Made by a program: the position numbers and the translations under genes. This document shows positions 7,926 through 17,553 of a stretch of DNA of 58,482 nt, in pieces (position 1 is the stretch's first letter; each line of letters starts with the position of its first letter). The stretch lies in assembly GCA_900538475.1 (NCBI GenBank), contig UPYT01000023.1, positions 1 through 58,482 on the forward strand, written 5' to 3'. The notes beneath the pieces are model-generated. The model was not told the DNA's origin and did no database searches. It saw only the letters and a list, made by a program, of their open reading frames with translations. This DNA is from an uncultured Clostridium sp. GTDB taxonomy: Bacteria; Bacillota; Clostridia; Lachnospirales; Lachnospiraceae.

Positions 7926-10067
7926 TTACAGCTTCATAGTCAGAGCAATCCGTTTCTTTGCCATGTCCACACTGAGAACCTTTACTTCCACAATATCGCC
8001 CACACTGACCGCTTCCATAGGATGCTTAATATACCGGTCTGTCATCTGGGAAATATGAACCAGCCCGTCCTGGTGAACGCCAATATCCACAAATGCTCCA
8101 AAGTCAATGACATTGCGGACCGTTCCCTTCAAAATCATCCCCGGCGTCAGATCCTTCATCTCCAGCACATCGGTTCTGAGCACAGGCCTTGGCATTTCCT
8201 CTCTGGGATCTCTTGCTGGCTTTTCAAATTCTTTTACAATATCTCTCAAAGTCAGTTCCCCAATCTCCAGCTCCTCTGCCAGCTTTTTATAATCGGAAAT
8301 CTTTCGTCCCAGATCCCGCAGTCCCCCTCCTGTAATATCCTCTGGACGGTATCCCAGTCTGACAAGAAGCGCCTGGGCTGCATGGTAGCTTTCCGGATGA
8401 ACAGAGGTCGTATCCAGAGGATTCTTTCCTCCTGTAATTCTCATAAAACCGGCACACTGTTCAAATGCCTTGGGCCCCAGCTTGGCAACCTTCAGCAGCT
8501 GCTTTCTGTCTGTAAATGCACCGTTTTCCTCCCGGTAGGCCACAATATTTTTGGCAATGGTTTTCGTGATTCCTGCAATATATTCCAGAAGAGAAGCAGA
8601 AGCTGTATTCAGATCCACGCCGACCCGGTTTACACAGTCCTCCACTACGCCCTGAAGGGCCTCGCTTAAATTCTTCTGGTTCATATCGTGCTGATACTGC
8701 CCTACGCCAATGGACTTGGGATCAATTTTTACCAGCTCTGCCAGAGGATCCTGAAGACGTCTTGCAATCGAAGCCGCGCTTCTCTGTCCTACATCAAATT
8801 CCGGAAACTCCTCTGTAGCCAGCTTGCTGGCTGAGTAAACAGAGGCCCCTGCCTCATTGACAATCACATACTGCACATGCTCAGGAATCTCCTTCAGCAG
8901 CTCCACAATGATCCGCTCTGATTCTCTGGAAGCCGTTCCGTTTCCTACAGAAATCAGGGAAATATGGTATTTTTTGATCATCTGCTTTAAAGTCCGCTTC
9001 GATTCCTCCACCTTGTTCTGAGGAGCCGTTGGATAAATCACCGCCGTATCCAGCACCTTTCCCGTAGGATCCACCACAGCCAGCTTGCATCCTGTTCGAA
9101 ATGCCGGATCCCAGCCAAGCACTACCTGTCCTGCAATCGGCGGCTGCATCAGAAGCTGCTGCAGATTCTTTCCAAAAACCTTAATTGCTCCCGCTTCTGC
9201 ATTCTCTGTCAGCGCGCTGCGCACTTCCCGCTCAATAGCTGGTCCAATCAGGCGATCATAGCTGTCCCGAATGGTCTCCTGCAGAATCGGAACCGTAAAA
9301 GGATTGTTTCGGGTAATCACCTGCTTTTCCAGATACCGGATAACATCCTCCTCCGGCGCCTGGATTTTTACTGTCAGAACTTTCTCCTTTTCTCCCCGGT
9401 TTAAGGCCAGAATCCGGTGTCCTGCGCACCGTTTAATCAGCTCCTCGTACTGGTAATACATCTCATATACTGACTGGATCTCCCCATCCTTTGCAGACGA
9501 GGCAATCATTCCCCGATCCATGGTAATCTTCCGGATATAGCTGCGGTAATCTGCCTGATCGGAAATCCGCTCTGCGAGAATATCTCTGGCTCCTGCAACA
9601 GCCTCCGCCTCTGAGGCAACCTGCTTTTCCTCTGAAACGTATGCCCGTGCCAGCCCTTCTACAGGCTCCTTTATCTGCTGAAGCCAGATCAGATCTGCCA
9701 GAGGCTCTAACCCCTTCTCCTTTGCAATCATGGCTCTGGTACGCCGTTTCGGCCGGTAGGGACGGTACAAGTCCTCTACCGCCACCATAGTCATAGCCTC
9801 CAGAATCTGTTTTTCCAGCTCCGGGGTCAGCTTTTCCTGCTCCCTGATTGAGGAAATCACCTGCTCCTTTTTCTCTTCCAGATTCCGCAGATATTTCAGC
9901 CGTTCATCCAGATTCCGCAGCACCTCATCATTTAGAGATCCTGTAGCCTCTTTCCGGTAACGGGCAATAAAAGGAATGGTATTTCCCTCATCAATCAGGC
10001 TCACTGCCGCCTCCGCCTGTTTATATCCAATCTGCAGTTCCTCCTGCAGAACCTTAATAATGTCCAT
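7926..10067 (-). CDS. tex: RNA-binding transcription accessory protein Tex
   Basis: At 713 residues this matches Tex in length and order: an N-terminal helical region, a YqgF-like RNase H fold around 310-440 (VVLGWDPAFRTGCKLAVVD), a helix-hairpin-helix segment (LLEYIAGITKTIAKNIV) and a C-terminal S1 domain from about 640 (FGAFVDIGVHQDGLVHIS). Tex binds nucleic acids and affects transcription and stress tolerance, though its exact task is unsettled. It has its own promoter at 10130-10158. Confidence 0.94.
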   Translation of the reverse strand: MDIIKVLQEELQIGYKQAEAAVSLIDEGNTIPFIARYRKEATGSLNDEVLRNLDERLKYLRNLEEKKEQVISSIREQEKLTPELEKQILEAMTMVAVEDLYRPYRPKRRTRAMIAKEKGLEPLADLIWLQQIKEPVEGLARAYVSEEKQVASEAEAVAGARDILAERISDQADYRSYIRKITMDRGMIASSAKDGEIQSVYEMYYQYEELIKRCAGHRILALNRGEKEKVLTVKIQAPEEDVIRYLEKQVITRNNPFTVPILQETIRDSYDRLIGPAIEREVRSALTENAEAGAIKVFGKNLQQLLMQPPIAGQVVLGWDPAFRTGCKLAVVDPTGKVLDTAVIYPTAPQNKVEESKRTLKQMIKKYHISLISVGNGTASRESERIIVELLKEIPEHVQYVIVNEAGASVYSASKLATEEFPEFDVGQRSAASIARRLQDPLAELVKIDPKSIGVGQYQHDMNQKNLSEALQGVVEDCVNRVGVDLNTASASLLEYIAGITKTIAKNIVAYREENGAFTDRKQLLKVAKLGPKAFEQCAGFMRITGGKNPLDTTSVHPESYHAAQALLVRLGYRPEDITGGGLRDLGRKISDYKKLAEELEIGELTLRDIVKEFEKPARDPREEMPRPVLRTDVLEMKDLTPGMILKGTVRNVIDFGAFVDIGVHQDGLVHISQMTDRYIKHPMEAVSVGDIVEVKVLSVDMAKKRIALTMKL

Positions 10068-10129
10068 TCTGTCTCCATCCTTGTCTGTTTTTTTCTGTCG
10101 GCTCTCTGCAGCCGTCAGGACATGCTACC

Positions 10130-10158
10130 ATTATAATTCATATTGGCCTTATCGGCAA
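10130..10158 (-). promoter_or_regulatory. Sigma-A promoter of tex
   Basis: On the minus strand TTGCCG (10153-10158), a 17-base spacer and TATAAT (10130-10135) lie about 60 bases ahead of the tex start. Confidence 0.65.
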
Positions 10159-10166
10159 GTTCCACC

Positions 10167-10195
10167 TTGTCCCTCACAGGATTTCATGGTATTAT
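10167..10195 (+). promoter_or_regulatory. Sigma-A promoter of the 10287 gene
   Basis: TTGTCC (10167-10172), a 17-base spacer and TATTAT (10190-10195) lie on the plus strand, back to back with the tex promoter and about 90 bases before the DUF4190-like gene. Confidence 0.6.
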
Positions 10196-10286
10196 CTTCT
10201 TTAGTCCGCTGATTCTGTGGAGCGCTGCCATCTGGCAGACCAAAAGCACCGCTGTCAGACATTTTATATACACCGGAGGATGATTT

Positions 10287-10637
10287 ATGAATCAACAGCA
10301 ATCTCAGGAGCGGCCCATTTACGACCGGCTGCCCTTTTTCAGTATTCTCGCAGGTATTCTGGGATTTTTAGCCTGCTGCAATCCGCCCCTACAGCTAATC
10401 TGTGGTTCCACAGCCCTGATTTTAGCCTGGCTCTCCAAAAAGGAACAGCCCTTAAAACCTCAGGCCATTGTTGGCATTATTCTGGGCTGCATCTGTATCC
10501 TGTTCAGCTTTTTTATTTTCTTTCAGTATATGTGGGCAATGAATATTATGGAAGATCCGGCCAATGCCGGCATAATCAAAGAAATTTACAGACAAACTCA
10601 GGAAATGCTGGAAAGCATGGCACCTGCTGCCCAGTAA
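10287..10637 (+). CDS. DUF4190-like small membrane protein
   Basis: This 116-residue protein has a polar start (MNQQQSQERP), two hydrophobic helices at about 17-45 and 60-85 separated by LSKKEQPLK, and a polar tail. The pattern, including the LAWLSKKE and IVGIILG segments, resembles DUF4190 proteins, whose role is unknown. CGGAGGATG lies just ahead of the ATG. It is one of the few plus-strand genes in the first 17 kb and is transcribed divergently from tex. Confidence 0.75.
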   Translation: MNQQQSQERPIYDRLPFFSILAGILGFLACCNPPLQLICGSTALILAWLSKKEQPLKPQAIVGIILGCICILFSFFIFFQYMWAMNIMEDPANAGIIKEIYRQTQEMLESMAPAAQ

Positions 10638-10642
10638 TCCCA

Positions 10643-10669
10643 GGCAGTCCCCTTTAGAGAGGGACTGCC
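10643..10669. terminator. Hairpin between convergent genes
   Basis: GGCAGTCCC and GGGACTGCC form a nine-base stem with a nine-base loop between the convergent ends of the DUF4190-like and DUF2752 genes, overlapping the last codons of the latter. No strong T-tract follows on either strand. Confidence 0.5.
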
Positions 10670-11010
10670 AGAAGATCGATTCCCCAGCATACAAGCAGCA
10701 GATTTTTCGCAATCCAGTTTATCAGAATAATCGCTGTTCCTAAGATCAAAAACAGAGACTTTCTCTTTTTCGAAGCGCGCCTTCTGCGCCCGGAACATAC
10801 TTTCCCATAAATGGCATCAGCGGCCCACAGGGCCGCTGCAATTACACTATAAAGCACAAAGGGATGATAAATCAGACTGTTTTTCCAATCACCCTGCAGC
10901 AGATATTTCACTGCTCTCGTTCCTCCGCATCCGGGACAGTACAGTCCTGTCATCAGATGGAAGAGACACGGCATACGAAACAGGCTGACAAGCAGAGACT
11001 TTATGCTCAT
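10654..11010 (-). CDS. DUF2752 membrane protein
   Basis: The 118-residue protein carries the family signature YCPGCGGTRA near residue 24, followed by two hydrophobic stretches (YHPFVLYSVIAAALWAA and LFLILGTAIILINWI) with a basic loop between them. DUF2752 proteins are small membrane proteins of unknown function. Its start lies 12 bases after the hom stop, so it is probably the last gene of the ACT-hom transcript. Confidence 0.85.
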   Translation of the reverse strand: MSIKSLLVSLFRMPCLFHLMTGLYCPGCGGTRAVKYLLQGDWKNSLIYHPFVLYSVIAAALWAADAIYGKVCSGRRRRASKKRKSLFLILGTAIILINWIAKNLLLVCWGIDLLAVPL

Positions 11011-11022
11011 GATTTTCTCCTT

Positions 11023-12270
11023 TTACAACTCCGCACGGATCATCTGAAGGATGCCCTTCTTTCCAAAAGCCTGACAAGCGCTGTCAAACTCCACTGCCTT
11101 TTCTTTAAAAGCAGCCTCCGTCATTTTCTCTGTTACAAATGCAAACTCGTCCAGACCGTCCAGAACCGTAAGCTCTGCCTTTCCAAAGACCGTTTCTACT
11201 CTGCTCCGGTTTTCCTCACAGTTTCCGTCTACACGGACAAAATACCGATAACTGGAAGTATCCATGGGCGCAATGGTCTGACGCTCCTCGCTCCAGCCAA
11301 TAGCAATATTCATATTCTTATGGCGGACTGCAGCAATGATATCAGCAACAACAGCGCTGGCTGTCGGCAGCTTTCCTGCGCCGCTTCCATAAAACATCGT
11401 CGTTCCTACCATATTGCCCTTTACCATGACTCCGTTAAACACATCGCTTACAGAATAAAGCACATGATCCCGTCCAATCATAACCGGAGCAACCCAGGCA
11501 TGTACCTGCTCCCCGTCTATCCGGCTGGAACCAAACAGTTTCACGGAGGCCCCAAGCTTTTCTGCATACTGAAAATCTACATCTGTAATTCTTGTAATTC
11601 CTTCCGTGTAGATATCCTCATAATTGACCTCTTTTCCGGTTGCCATTGCTGTCAGAATCGCAATCTTGCGGCAGGTATCGTGTCCCTCAACATCAGCCTC
11701 CGGATTGCGTTCCGCATAGCCCATGTCCTGAGCTTCCTTTAAAGCAGCTTCAAAGGAAACTCCCGCCCGATCCATTCTGGTCAGAATATAATTGGTAGTT
11801 CCGTTTAAAATACCGGTTATCTCCTCAATGACCTCTCCCTTCAAACAGCGATAGAGAGGACGGATAATGGGAATTCCGCCGCCTACGCTGGCTTCAAACA
11901 GGAAATTTACCTGATGCTCTCTGGCAATCGCCAGAAGCTCCGTGCCATGAGCCGCTACCAGAGCCTTATTAGAAGTGACTACATGCTTTCCCGCCATCAG
12001 ACAGGCCTTTACAAAGGGATACGCCGGATTCAATCCTCCCATAGCTTCTACCACCACGGAAACATCTGCATCCTGCTCAATCACAGAAAAATCATGAACA
12101 ATCTTATCCTCCACAAGACTTCCTGGAAAATCTCTCAAATCCAGAACATATTTTAAAGCAACCTCCTCACCGGCTGCCTCCGTAATCTGGACGCTGTTTC
12201 TATCCAGAATCTCGGCTACACCGGAACCGATTGTGCCATATCCCATTACCGCTGCATGTATCATATCCAT
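11023..12270 (-). CDS. hom: Homoserine dehydrogenase
   Basis: Reduces aspartate semialdehyde to homoserine, the branch to threonine and methionine. The 415-residue protein has the Rossmann loop VMGYGTIGSGVAEIL at the start, TSNKALVAAHG, the GGGIPIIRPL segment, GTTNYILTRM and the substrate region EGHDTCRKIAILTAMATG. A C-terminal stretch after about 345 looks like an ACT domain (YFVRVDGNCEENRSRVE), which usually gives threonine feedback control. It follows an ACT-domain regulator gene by about 30 bases. Confidence 0.95.
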   Translation of the reverse strand: MDMIHAAVMGYGTIGSGVAEILDRNSVQITEAAGEEVALKYVLDLRDFPGSLVEDKIVHDFSVIEQDADVSVVVEAMGGLNPAYPFVKACLMAGKHVVTSNKALVAAHGTELLAIAREHQVNFLFEASVGGGIPIIRPLYRCLKGEVIEEITGILNGTTNYILTRMDRAGVSFEAALKEAQDMGYAERNPEADVEGHDTCRKIAILTAMATGKEVNYEDIYTEGITRITDVDFQYAEKLGASVKLFGSSRIDGEQVHAWVAPVMIGRDHVLYSVSDVFNGVMVKGNMVGTTMFYGSGAGKLPTASAVVADIIAAVRHKNMNIAIGWSEERQTIAPMDTSSYRYFVRVDGNCEENRSRVETVFGKAELTVLDGLDEFAFVTEKMTEAAFKEKAVEFDSACQAFGKKGILQMIRAEL

Positions 12271-12302
12271 TCCCTCACTTTATATTTTATTTATAACTCC
12301 TC

Positions 12303-12749
12303 TTACTCCCTTGCCAGAATCTTCACATAGTGAATCCCCTGATGCTCCTCAATTTCCTCCACCATCCGCGACACATTTCCCGTGTTGGCTTTTACCTCCA
12401 CAGAAAGAGTCAGGGTTGCCACTCCATTTACTGGAATACTCTGGTGGATCGTCAGGATATTGGCCTTGTATACCGCCACAACATGAAGCAGATCTGACAA
12501 AAGCCCCTGTTCGTCATCCATCTGTACTACAAATGTTACTGTTTTCCCCTTGGTATTATCATAAAATGGGAAAATATCATCCTTATACTTATAAAAAGAA
12601 CTGCGGCTGATTCCCACACGCTCCGTTGCATCCTGTACCGTCAGAGCACGTTCTGATTCCAATAGCTTTTTGGCTTCCACAACCTTCAGAAGTACTTCTG
12701 GAACCGCTTTCTTTTTCACCACAAAATACTTACTTTTTTCCTCTGCCAT
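12303..12749 (-). CDS. ACT domain-containing protein (PheB/UPF0735 type)
   Basis: This 148-residue protein has an N-terminal helix-turn-helix-like part (VQDATERVGISRSSFYKYKD) and a C-terminal ACT domain from about 70 (TVTFVVQMDDEQGLLSDLLHVV). UPF0735 proteins of this build are often found beside hom or pheA and are thought to sense an amino acid. Here it directly precedes hom, so regulation of threonine/methionine synthesis is a reasonable inference, not shown by the sequence. Confidence 0.85.
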   Translation of the reverse strand: MAEEKSKYFVVKKKAVPEVLLKVVEAKKLLESERALTVQDATERVGISRSSFYKYKDDIFPFYDNTKGKTVTFVVQMDDEQGLLSDLLHVVAVYKANILTIHQSIPVNGVATLTLSVEVKANTGNVSRMVEEIEEHQGIHYVKILARE

Positions 12750-12833
12750 CCCCGGTCCTTCGCTTCCTGTTTATACTGTAAAACCGCATTTGTTCGTACG
12801 GCAAAAACATTTGTATTCACTTCGAAGATATTA

Positions 12834-12881
12834 TCACAAAAAATAACAGGATGCAAGCATTTTTTCTGTTTGCATCCTGTT
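12834..12881 (-). terminator. Rho-independent terminator after prfB
   Basis: A 12-base stem (AACAGGATGCAA / TTGCATCCTGTT, arms 12845-12856 and 12870-12881) is followed on the minus strand by TTATTTTTTG. It also has a T-rich run on the plus side. Confidence 0.85.
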
Positions 12882-12953
12882 TTCTTCTTTTTTCACGTTT
12901 TCTTGTGTTTTTCAGCCCCTGGAGTCTGCATTTACAACCAATCCTTACGGCCT

Positions 12954-14091
12954 TTAATCTTCAGCACTGGCCTTTCGATCCGGACATCCCAGACTCAGCC
13001 ACCGTAAGTAGGCGCTGATAAAGGGATCCAGTCCTCCGTCCAGCACATTAGCCACATTTCCCGTTTCCTCACCGGTACGCAGATCCTTTACCATTGTATA
13101 CGGCTGCAGCACATAGGAACGGATCTGGTTTCCCCATCCGATCTCCTTTACGTCGCCGCGAATATCAGAAAGCTTCTCTGCATTTTCCTGCTGCTTTAAC
13201 ATATACAGCTTTGCCTTCAGCATCTGCATTGCCTTATCCTTATTCTGGAACTGAGAACGCTCATTCTGGCACTGTACCACAATTCCTGTAGGAATATGAG
13301 TAATTCGGATTGCCGAAGAGGTCTTGTTAATATGCTGACCGCCGGCTCCGCTGGAACGATAGGTATCAATCCGCAAATCATCCTGATTGATCTCCACATC
13401 CAGATCCTCCTCAATATCCGGCATAACATCACAGGAAACAAAGGAGGTCTGCCGTTTGCCTGCCGCATTAAAGGGCGAAATCCGAACCAGACGATGTACG
13501 CCCCGCTCTGATTTCAGATATCCGAAGGCATTCTCCCCGTTAATCTGAATCGTAACAGACTTAATTCCTGCTTCATCTCCGTCCAGATAATCCAGAACCT
13601 CTGTTTTAAATCCCATTTTATCTGCCCACCTGCAGTACATCCGGTACAGCATGCTGCACCAGTCACAGGACTCTGTTCCTCCGGCTCCTGCATTCAGACG
13701 GAGAATCGCATTGTACTTGTCATATTCTCCGGACAGCAGCGTTTCCAGACGCAGCTTCTCCAGATTCTTCTCAAACTCCTGAAGCATTTCCTCAATTTCC
13801 GGAATCAGAGACGGATCATTTTCTTCATATCCCATCTCAATCATCACCTGAATATCCTCGTACTCCTGCTCCAGACCACGGTAAAGCTCAACGGTATCCT
13901 TCAGATGCTTCGCCTCCTGAACCAGCTTGGTAGACTTCTCTGCATCATCCCAGAACCCTGGCTCCTCCATGGATTTGTCTAATTCATCGATTCGTCTGAC
14001 CTTGTTATCCAGGTCAAAGTGAATCCCTCACTTCCACTAATGGTTTTTCAAAGGTCGATAACGTATACTTGAACTGATCTAATTCTACCAC
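12954..14091 (-). CDS. prfB: Peptide chain release factor 2 (programmed +1 frameshift)
   Basis: RF2 recognises UGA and UAA stop codons. The main frame holds the GGQ catalytic loop (RSSGAGGQHINKTSS) and the SPFNAAGKRQTSF region. A short first frame begins at a GTG at 14091 (VELDQFKYTLSTFEKPL) with GAAGG ahead of it and meets an in-frame TGA at 14014-14016. The site reads CTT-TGA-C, with AGGGAT just upstream at 14023-14028, the classic autoregulatory frameshift. Skipping one T joins VRDSL to DLDNKVRRIDELDKS and gives a full-length protein. An ATG at 14109 is an alternative start. Confidence 0.95.
14013..14028 (-). promoter_or_regulatory. prfB +1 recoding site
   Basis: The minus strand has an SD-like AGGGAT (14023-14028), then TCA, then the slippery CTT-TGA-C (14013-14019). 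When RF2 is scarce, ribosomes pause at TGA and slip forward by one base into the long frame, giving negative feedback on RF2 level. Confidence 0.93.
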
Positions 14092-14216
14092 TGTGTCACC
14101 TTCTTTCATATAATAATCGCCATTTTCAACTTCTTTGACTCAACTATCATATCATCTTATCAGGCTGCCGTCAATCCGGCGCTTAGTTCTATCGGTTTCC
14201 CCCAACCACTGAAAAG

Positions 14217-14257
14217 CCCCCTGAGGCAGCTCCTTCAAAAGGAACTGCCTCAGGGGG
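14217..14257 (-). terminator. Strong terminator between secA and prfB
   Basis: A 19-base near-perfect stem (arms 14217-14235 and 14239-14257) with a three-base loop has T-rich flanks on both sides (CTTTTC on minus, GTTTTC on plus). It lies after secA, so prfB should have a separate or read-through transcript. Confidence 0.8.
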
Positions 14258-14318
14258 TTTTCACTCGCTTTCTATCATTTGCCTCAGACGGGTTAAATTG
14301 TAGCCGTTCAGCCTTGCA

Positions 14319-16889
14319 TTAAATTCTCTTCCGTCCGCAACACTGCTTATACTTCTTACCGCTGCCGCAGGGACAGGGATCATTGGGGTAAACCTTCTGC
14401 ACTTCGCGCTTCTTCGGAGCCCGAAGTGCAGTGTCATCACGATTCGTACCAGTTACTTTCGCAGCCGGCTCTCTCTCAACCTTCTGCTCCACGCGAATGT
14501 GGAACAGAATACGAACAGTCTCCTCCGTAATTGCCGCTGTCATAGCCTCAAACATCTCAAAGGCGCTCATCTTATACTCAACAACCGGATCTCTCTGGCC
14601 GTAAGCCTGAAGGCCGATACCCTGACGAAGCTGATCCATATCATCAATATGGCTCATCCACTTATTATCAATTACCTTCAAAAGAACTACACGCTCAATC
14701 TCACGGATCTGCTCTGCATCCGGGAATTCAGCTTCCTTAGCCTCATACAGCTTAATAGCCTCTTCCTTCAGCATATGCTTCAGTTCATTCTTCTTGGAGA
14801 CCTCATGGTTTTCCTTTGTAATCGTCTGCAGCGGAATCACAGGAAGCAGCAGGCTGTTTAACTCGCTCAGATCCCACTCATCAGGATTCTGTTCGTCAGA
14901 AAGAGACAGATCAACTGCATTTTCCACAATATCCGTAATCATCTTCAGAATTACATCCCGCATATTGTCGCCGTCCAGAACCTTCCGGCGCTCTGCGTAG
15001 ATAATCTCACGCTGCTCGTTGTTTACCTCATCATACCGCAGCAGGTTCTCACGAATTCCGTAGTTGTTGTTCTCAATCTTCATCTGTGCCTTCTCAATAG
15101 CATTGGAAAGCATCTTATGCTCAATCTGCTCGCCGTCCGGCACACCCAGAGCCTCAAACATCTTCATCAGACGCTCAGAGCCGAACAGACGCATCAGATC
15201 ATCCTCCAGAGAGATGTAGAAACGGGATTCACCCGGATCTCCCTGACGTCCGGAACGTCCGCGCAGCTGATTGTCAATACGCCTGGACTCGTGACGCTCT
15301 GTACCAATGATCTTTAAGCCGCCCAGAGCTCTGGACTCCTCATCCAGCTTAATATCCGTACCACGGCCTGCCATATTGGTAGCGATAGTAACTGCTCCGT
15401 GAACACCTGCATCTGCTACAATCTCAGCCTCCAGCTCATGATACTTTGCATTCAGAACCTTATGAGGAATGCCCCGCTTCTTTAACATCTTGCTGAGCAT
15501 CTCAGAGGTTTCAATCGTAATGGTACCAACCAGAACCGGCTGTCCCTTTTCATGGGCAGCAGCCACCTCATCTACAACTGCATTGAATTTCTCCCGTTTG
15601 GTCTTATAAACAGCATCCTCATGGTCAATACGGGCAATGGGTCTGTTGGTCGGAATAGCAATCGCATCCATAGCGTAGGTATTGCGGAACTCCTTCTCCT
15701 CAGTCAGAGCCGTACCAGTCATACCAGCCTTCTTGTGGAACTTGTTGAAGAAGTTCTGGAAGGTAATCGTAGCCAGAGTCTTGCTCTCCCGACGCACATT
15801 TACATGCTCCTTTGCCTCAATCGCCTGATGCAGTCCGTCAGAATAACGACGGCCCGGCATAATACGTCCGGTAAACTCATCAACAATCAGAATCTCATCG
15901 TCCTTTACTACATAGTCCTTATCACGGAACATCAGGTTGTTTGCCCGAAGAGCAAGAATAATATTGTGCTGAATCTCCAGATTCTCCGGATCTGCCAGGT
16001 TTTCAATATGGAAGAATTCCTCAACCTTGCGGACACCATCCTCTGTCAGGTTTACGACCTTATCCTTTTCATTTACAATAAAGTCTCCTGTTTCCTCAAT
16101 GTCCTCCCCCATAATGGCGTTCATCTTGGTAAATTCACCGGAAGCCTCACCGCGCACCAGCTGATGAGCCAGCACATCGCAGACCTCGTACAGCTTGGTA
16201 GATTTGCCGCTCTGACCGGAAATAATCAGAGGCGTTCTCGCCTCGTCAATCAGTACAGAGTCCACCTCGTCGATAATGGCATATTCCAGATCGCGCAGAA
16301 CCATCTGTTCCTTATAAATAGCCATGTTATCGCGCAGGTAGTCAAAGCCCAGCTCATTGTTGGTTACATAAGTAATATCACAGTTATATGCTGCTTTACG
16401 CTCCTCAGAGGTCATGGGGTTTAAAACCACACCTACTGTCAGACCCAGGAACTCATGGACACGTCCCATCCACTCAGCATCTCGCTTTGCCAGATAGTCG
16501 TTTACCGTAACAATATGAACGCCCTTTCCTGTCAGCGCATTCAGATAAGCCGGAGCAGTAGAAACCAGAGTCTTACCTTCACCAGTTCTCATCTCTGCAA
16601 TACGGCCCTGATGCAGTACAATACCGCCGATCAGCTGTACCGGATAATGCTCCATATTCAAGGTTCTTCTTGCTGCCTCCCGGACAGTCGCAAATGCCTC
16701 CGGAAGAATATCGTCCAGAGTTTCCCCATTGGATAAACGCTCTTTAAAAATACGGGTATTGTCCCGCAGCTGTTCATCCGTCATCTCTATCATCTTTGGT
16801 CTCAGTGCTTCAATCTTTTCCACAATGGGATAAATCATTTTCAATTCACGCTCACTGTGAGTACCAAATAGCTTTTCTATGAAATTCAT
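14319..16889 (-). CDS. secA: Preprotein translocase ATPase SecA
   Basis: SecA drives export through SecYEG. The protein has [17 protein letters not shown] (Walker A) near residue 100, [17 protein letters not shown] (Walker B), [12 protein letters not shown] and [13 protein letters not shown] of the helicase core, and a C-terminal zinc-binding tail [16 protein letters not shown] frame opens seven codons earlier, but the ATG at 16889 (MNFIEKLFG) has AGGAG upstream. About 856 residues, the usual length. It has its own promoter at 16980-17008. Confidence 0.97.
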   Translation of the reverse strand: MNFIEKLFGTHSERELKMIYPIVEKIEALRPKMIEMTDEQLRDNTRIFKERLSNGETLDDILPEAFATVREAARRTLNMEHYPVQLIGGIVLHQGRIAEMRTGEGKTLVSTAPAYLNALTGKGVHIVTVNDYLAKRDAEWMGRVHEFLGLTVGVVLNPMTSEERKAAYNCDITYVTNNELGFDYLRDNMAIYKEQMVLRDLEYAIIDEVDSVLIDEARTPLIISGQSGKSTKLYEVCDVLAHQLVRGEASGEFTKMNAIMGEDIEETGDFIVNEKDKVVNLTEDGVRKVEEFFHIENLADPENLEIQHNIILALRANNLMFRDKDYVVKDDEILIVDEFTGRIMPGRRYSDGLHQAIEAKEHVNVRRESKTLATITFQNFFNKFHKKAGMTGTALTEEKEFRNTYAMDAIAIPTNRPIARIDHEDAVYKTKREKFNAVVDEVAAAHEKGQPVLVGTITIETSEMLSKMLKKRGIPHKVLNAKYHELEAEIVADAGVHGAVTIATNMAGRGTDIKLDEESRALGGLKIIGTERHESRRIDNQLRGRSGRQGDPGESRFYISLEDDLMRLFGSERLMKMFEALGVPDGEQIEHKMLSNAIEKAQMKIENNNYGIRENLLRYDEVNNEQREIIYAERRKVLDGDNMRDVILKMITDIVENAVDLSLSDEQNPDEWDLSELNSLLLPVIPLQTITKENHEVSKKNELKHMLKEEAIKLYEAKEAEFPDAEQIREIERVVLLKVIDNKWMSHIDDMDQLRQGIGLQAYGQRDPVVEYKMSAFEMFEAMTAAITEETVRILFHIRVEQKVEREPAAKVTGTNRDDTALRAPKKREVQKVYPNDPCPCGSGKKYKQCCGRKRI

Positions 16890-16979
16890 AGTCCGTTCTC
16901 CTGTTTTCAATCGTTTCTTTGTGTTCTTCCTTCTGTCCGTCCCTTTTACAGGCTCTTCTCTTTCAAGTCAATCTTTTAT

Positions 16980-17008
16980 ATTGTAACACCAACCCCTGAT
17001 TTATTCAA
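16980..17008 (-). promoter_or_regulatory. Sigma-A promoter of secA
   Basis: On the minus strand TTGAAT (17003-17008), a 17-base spacer and TACAAT (16980-16985) lie about 90 bases ahead of the secA start. Confidence 0.7.
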
Positions 17009-17162
17009 GTTTTCCCTGTCTGTTCATAAAAAATTAACTTTCCATTTACAAATTTCCCCTTTTCTTTCTGCCGTATTCATTCCCTCTGAAAAAACAGATA
17101 ACATAAAACAAAAATTATGGTAAACCTGTCAAATTGCACAAAAACTATGTTCGATTTTTAAC

Positions 17163-17290
17163 TTATGCACATTATCCACATTGTCCACAACAAAACCTGT
17201 GGATATCTTTTTTTATCCACAAGCAACGTTTTTCAGCCAAAATCGACTTATACACCAACTTATCCACATTATCCACATTTTTTATCCACG
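17163..17290. promoter_or_regulatory. DnaA-box cluster
   Basis: Nine DnaA-box-like nonamers lie in 128 bases. Four are perfect TTATCCACA on the plus strand (17172-17180, 17213-17221, 17260-17268, 17269-17277). Near matches are TTATGCACA (17163), TTGTCCACA (17181), TTATACACC (17248), TTATCCACG (17282) and, on the minus strand, ATATCCACA (17198-17206). Several are directly abutted (17163-17189 and 17260-17277). AT-rich DNA follows at 17310-17400. The block lies between the divergent secA and hpf promoters. No dnaA or dnaN is nearby, so a DnaA-binding regulatory or titration locus is more likely than the origin. Confidence 0.85.
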
Positions 17291-17493
17291 ATTCCCTTTT
17301 CTTCAAAAGGGGATTTTTTTCTTTTACATTTTGTATACTTCTCATAAACTTGTTTTTTACAGAAAAAAATACATCCAAAACTCTTGACTTTTTCTGGGTT
17401 TCACAGATAGAAATGCAATTTATCATGGACTTCCAAGCTATCCTTTTTTGAGCAAAATTACAAATAATTGTCGGAACATTTTGGTCATTCTGA

Positions 17494-17522
17494 TTGAATT
17501 TTTCGAACATGTGTGGTATACT
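17494..17522 (+). promoter_or_regulatory. Sigma-A promoter of hpf
   Basis: TTGAAT (17494-17499), a 17-base spacer and TATACT (17517-17522) lie 31 bases before the hpf ATG, leaving a short leader with AAGGAG. Confidence 0.8.
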
Positions 17523-17553
17523 GAAAACATCCCAAAAGAAGGAGCTGATGAGA

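Noticed and set aside
7422..8669. 415-codon plus-strand open frame
   Set aside because: It is antisense to the YcxB-like and tex genes, gives low-complexity Cys/His/Phe-rich protein and has no ribosome site.
10864..11742. 292-codon plus-strand open frame
   Set aside because: Antisense to hom and the DUF2752 gene, no family resemblance.
15552..16424. 290-codon plus-strand open frame
   Set aside because: Antisense shadow of secA.
17163..17290. Short tandem repeats that might be a CRISPR array
   Set aside because: The repeat unit is only nine bases, matches the DnaA box exactly and lacks uniform spacers. No cas genes are present.
17163..17400. The chromosomal origin itself
   Set aside because: No dnaA, dnaN, recF or gyr genes lie nearby, so a non-origin DnaA locus is the safer reading.
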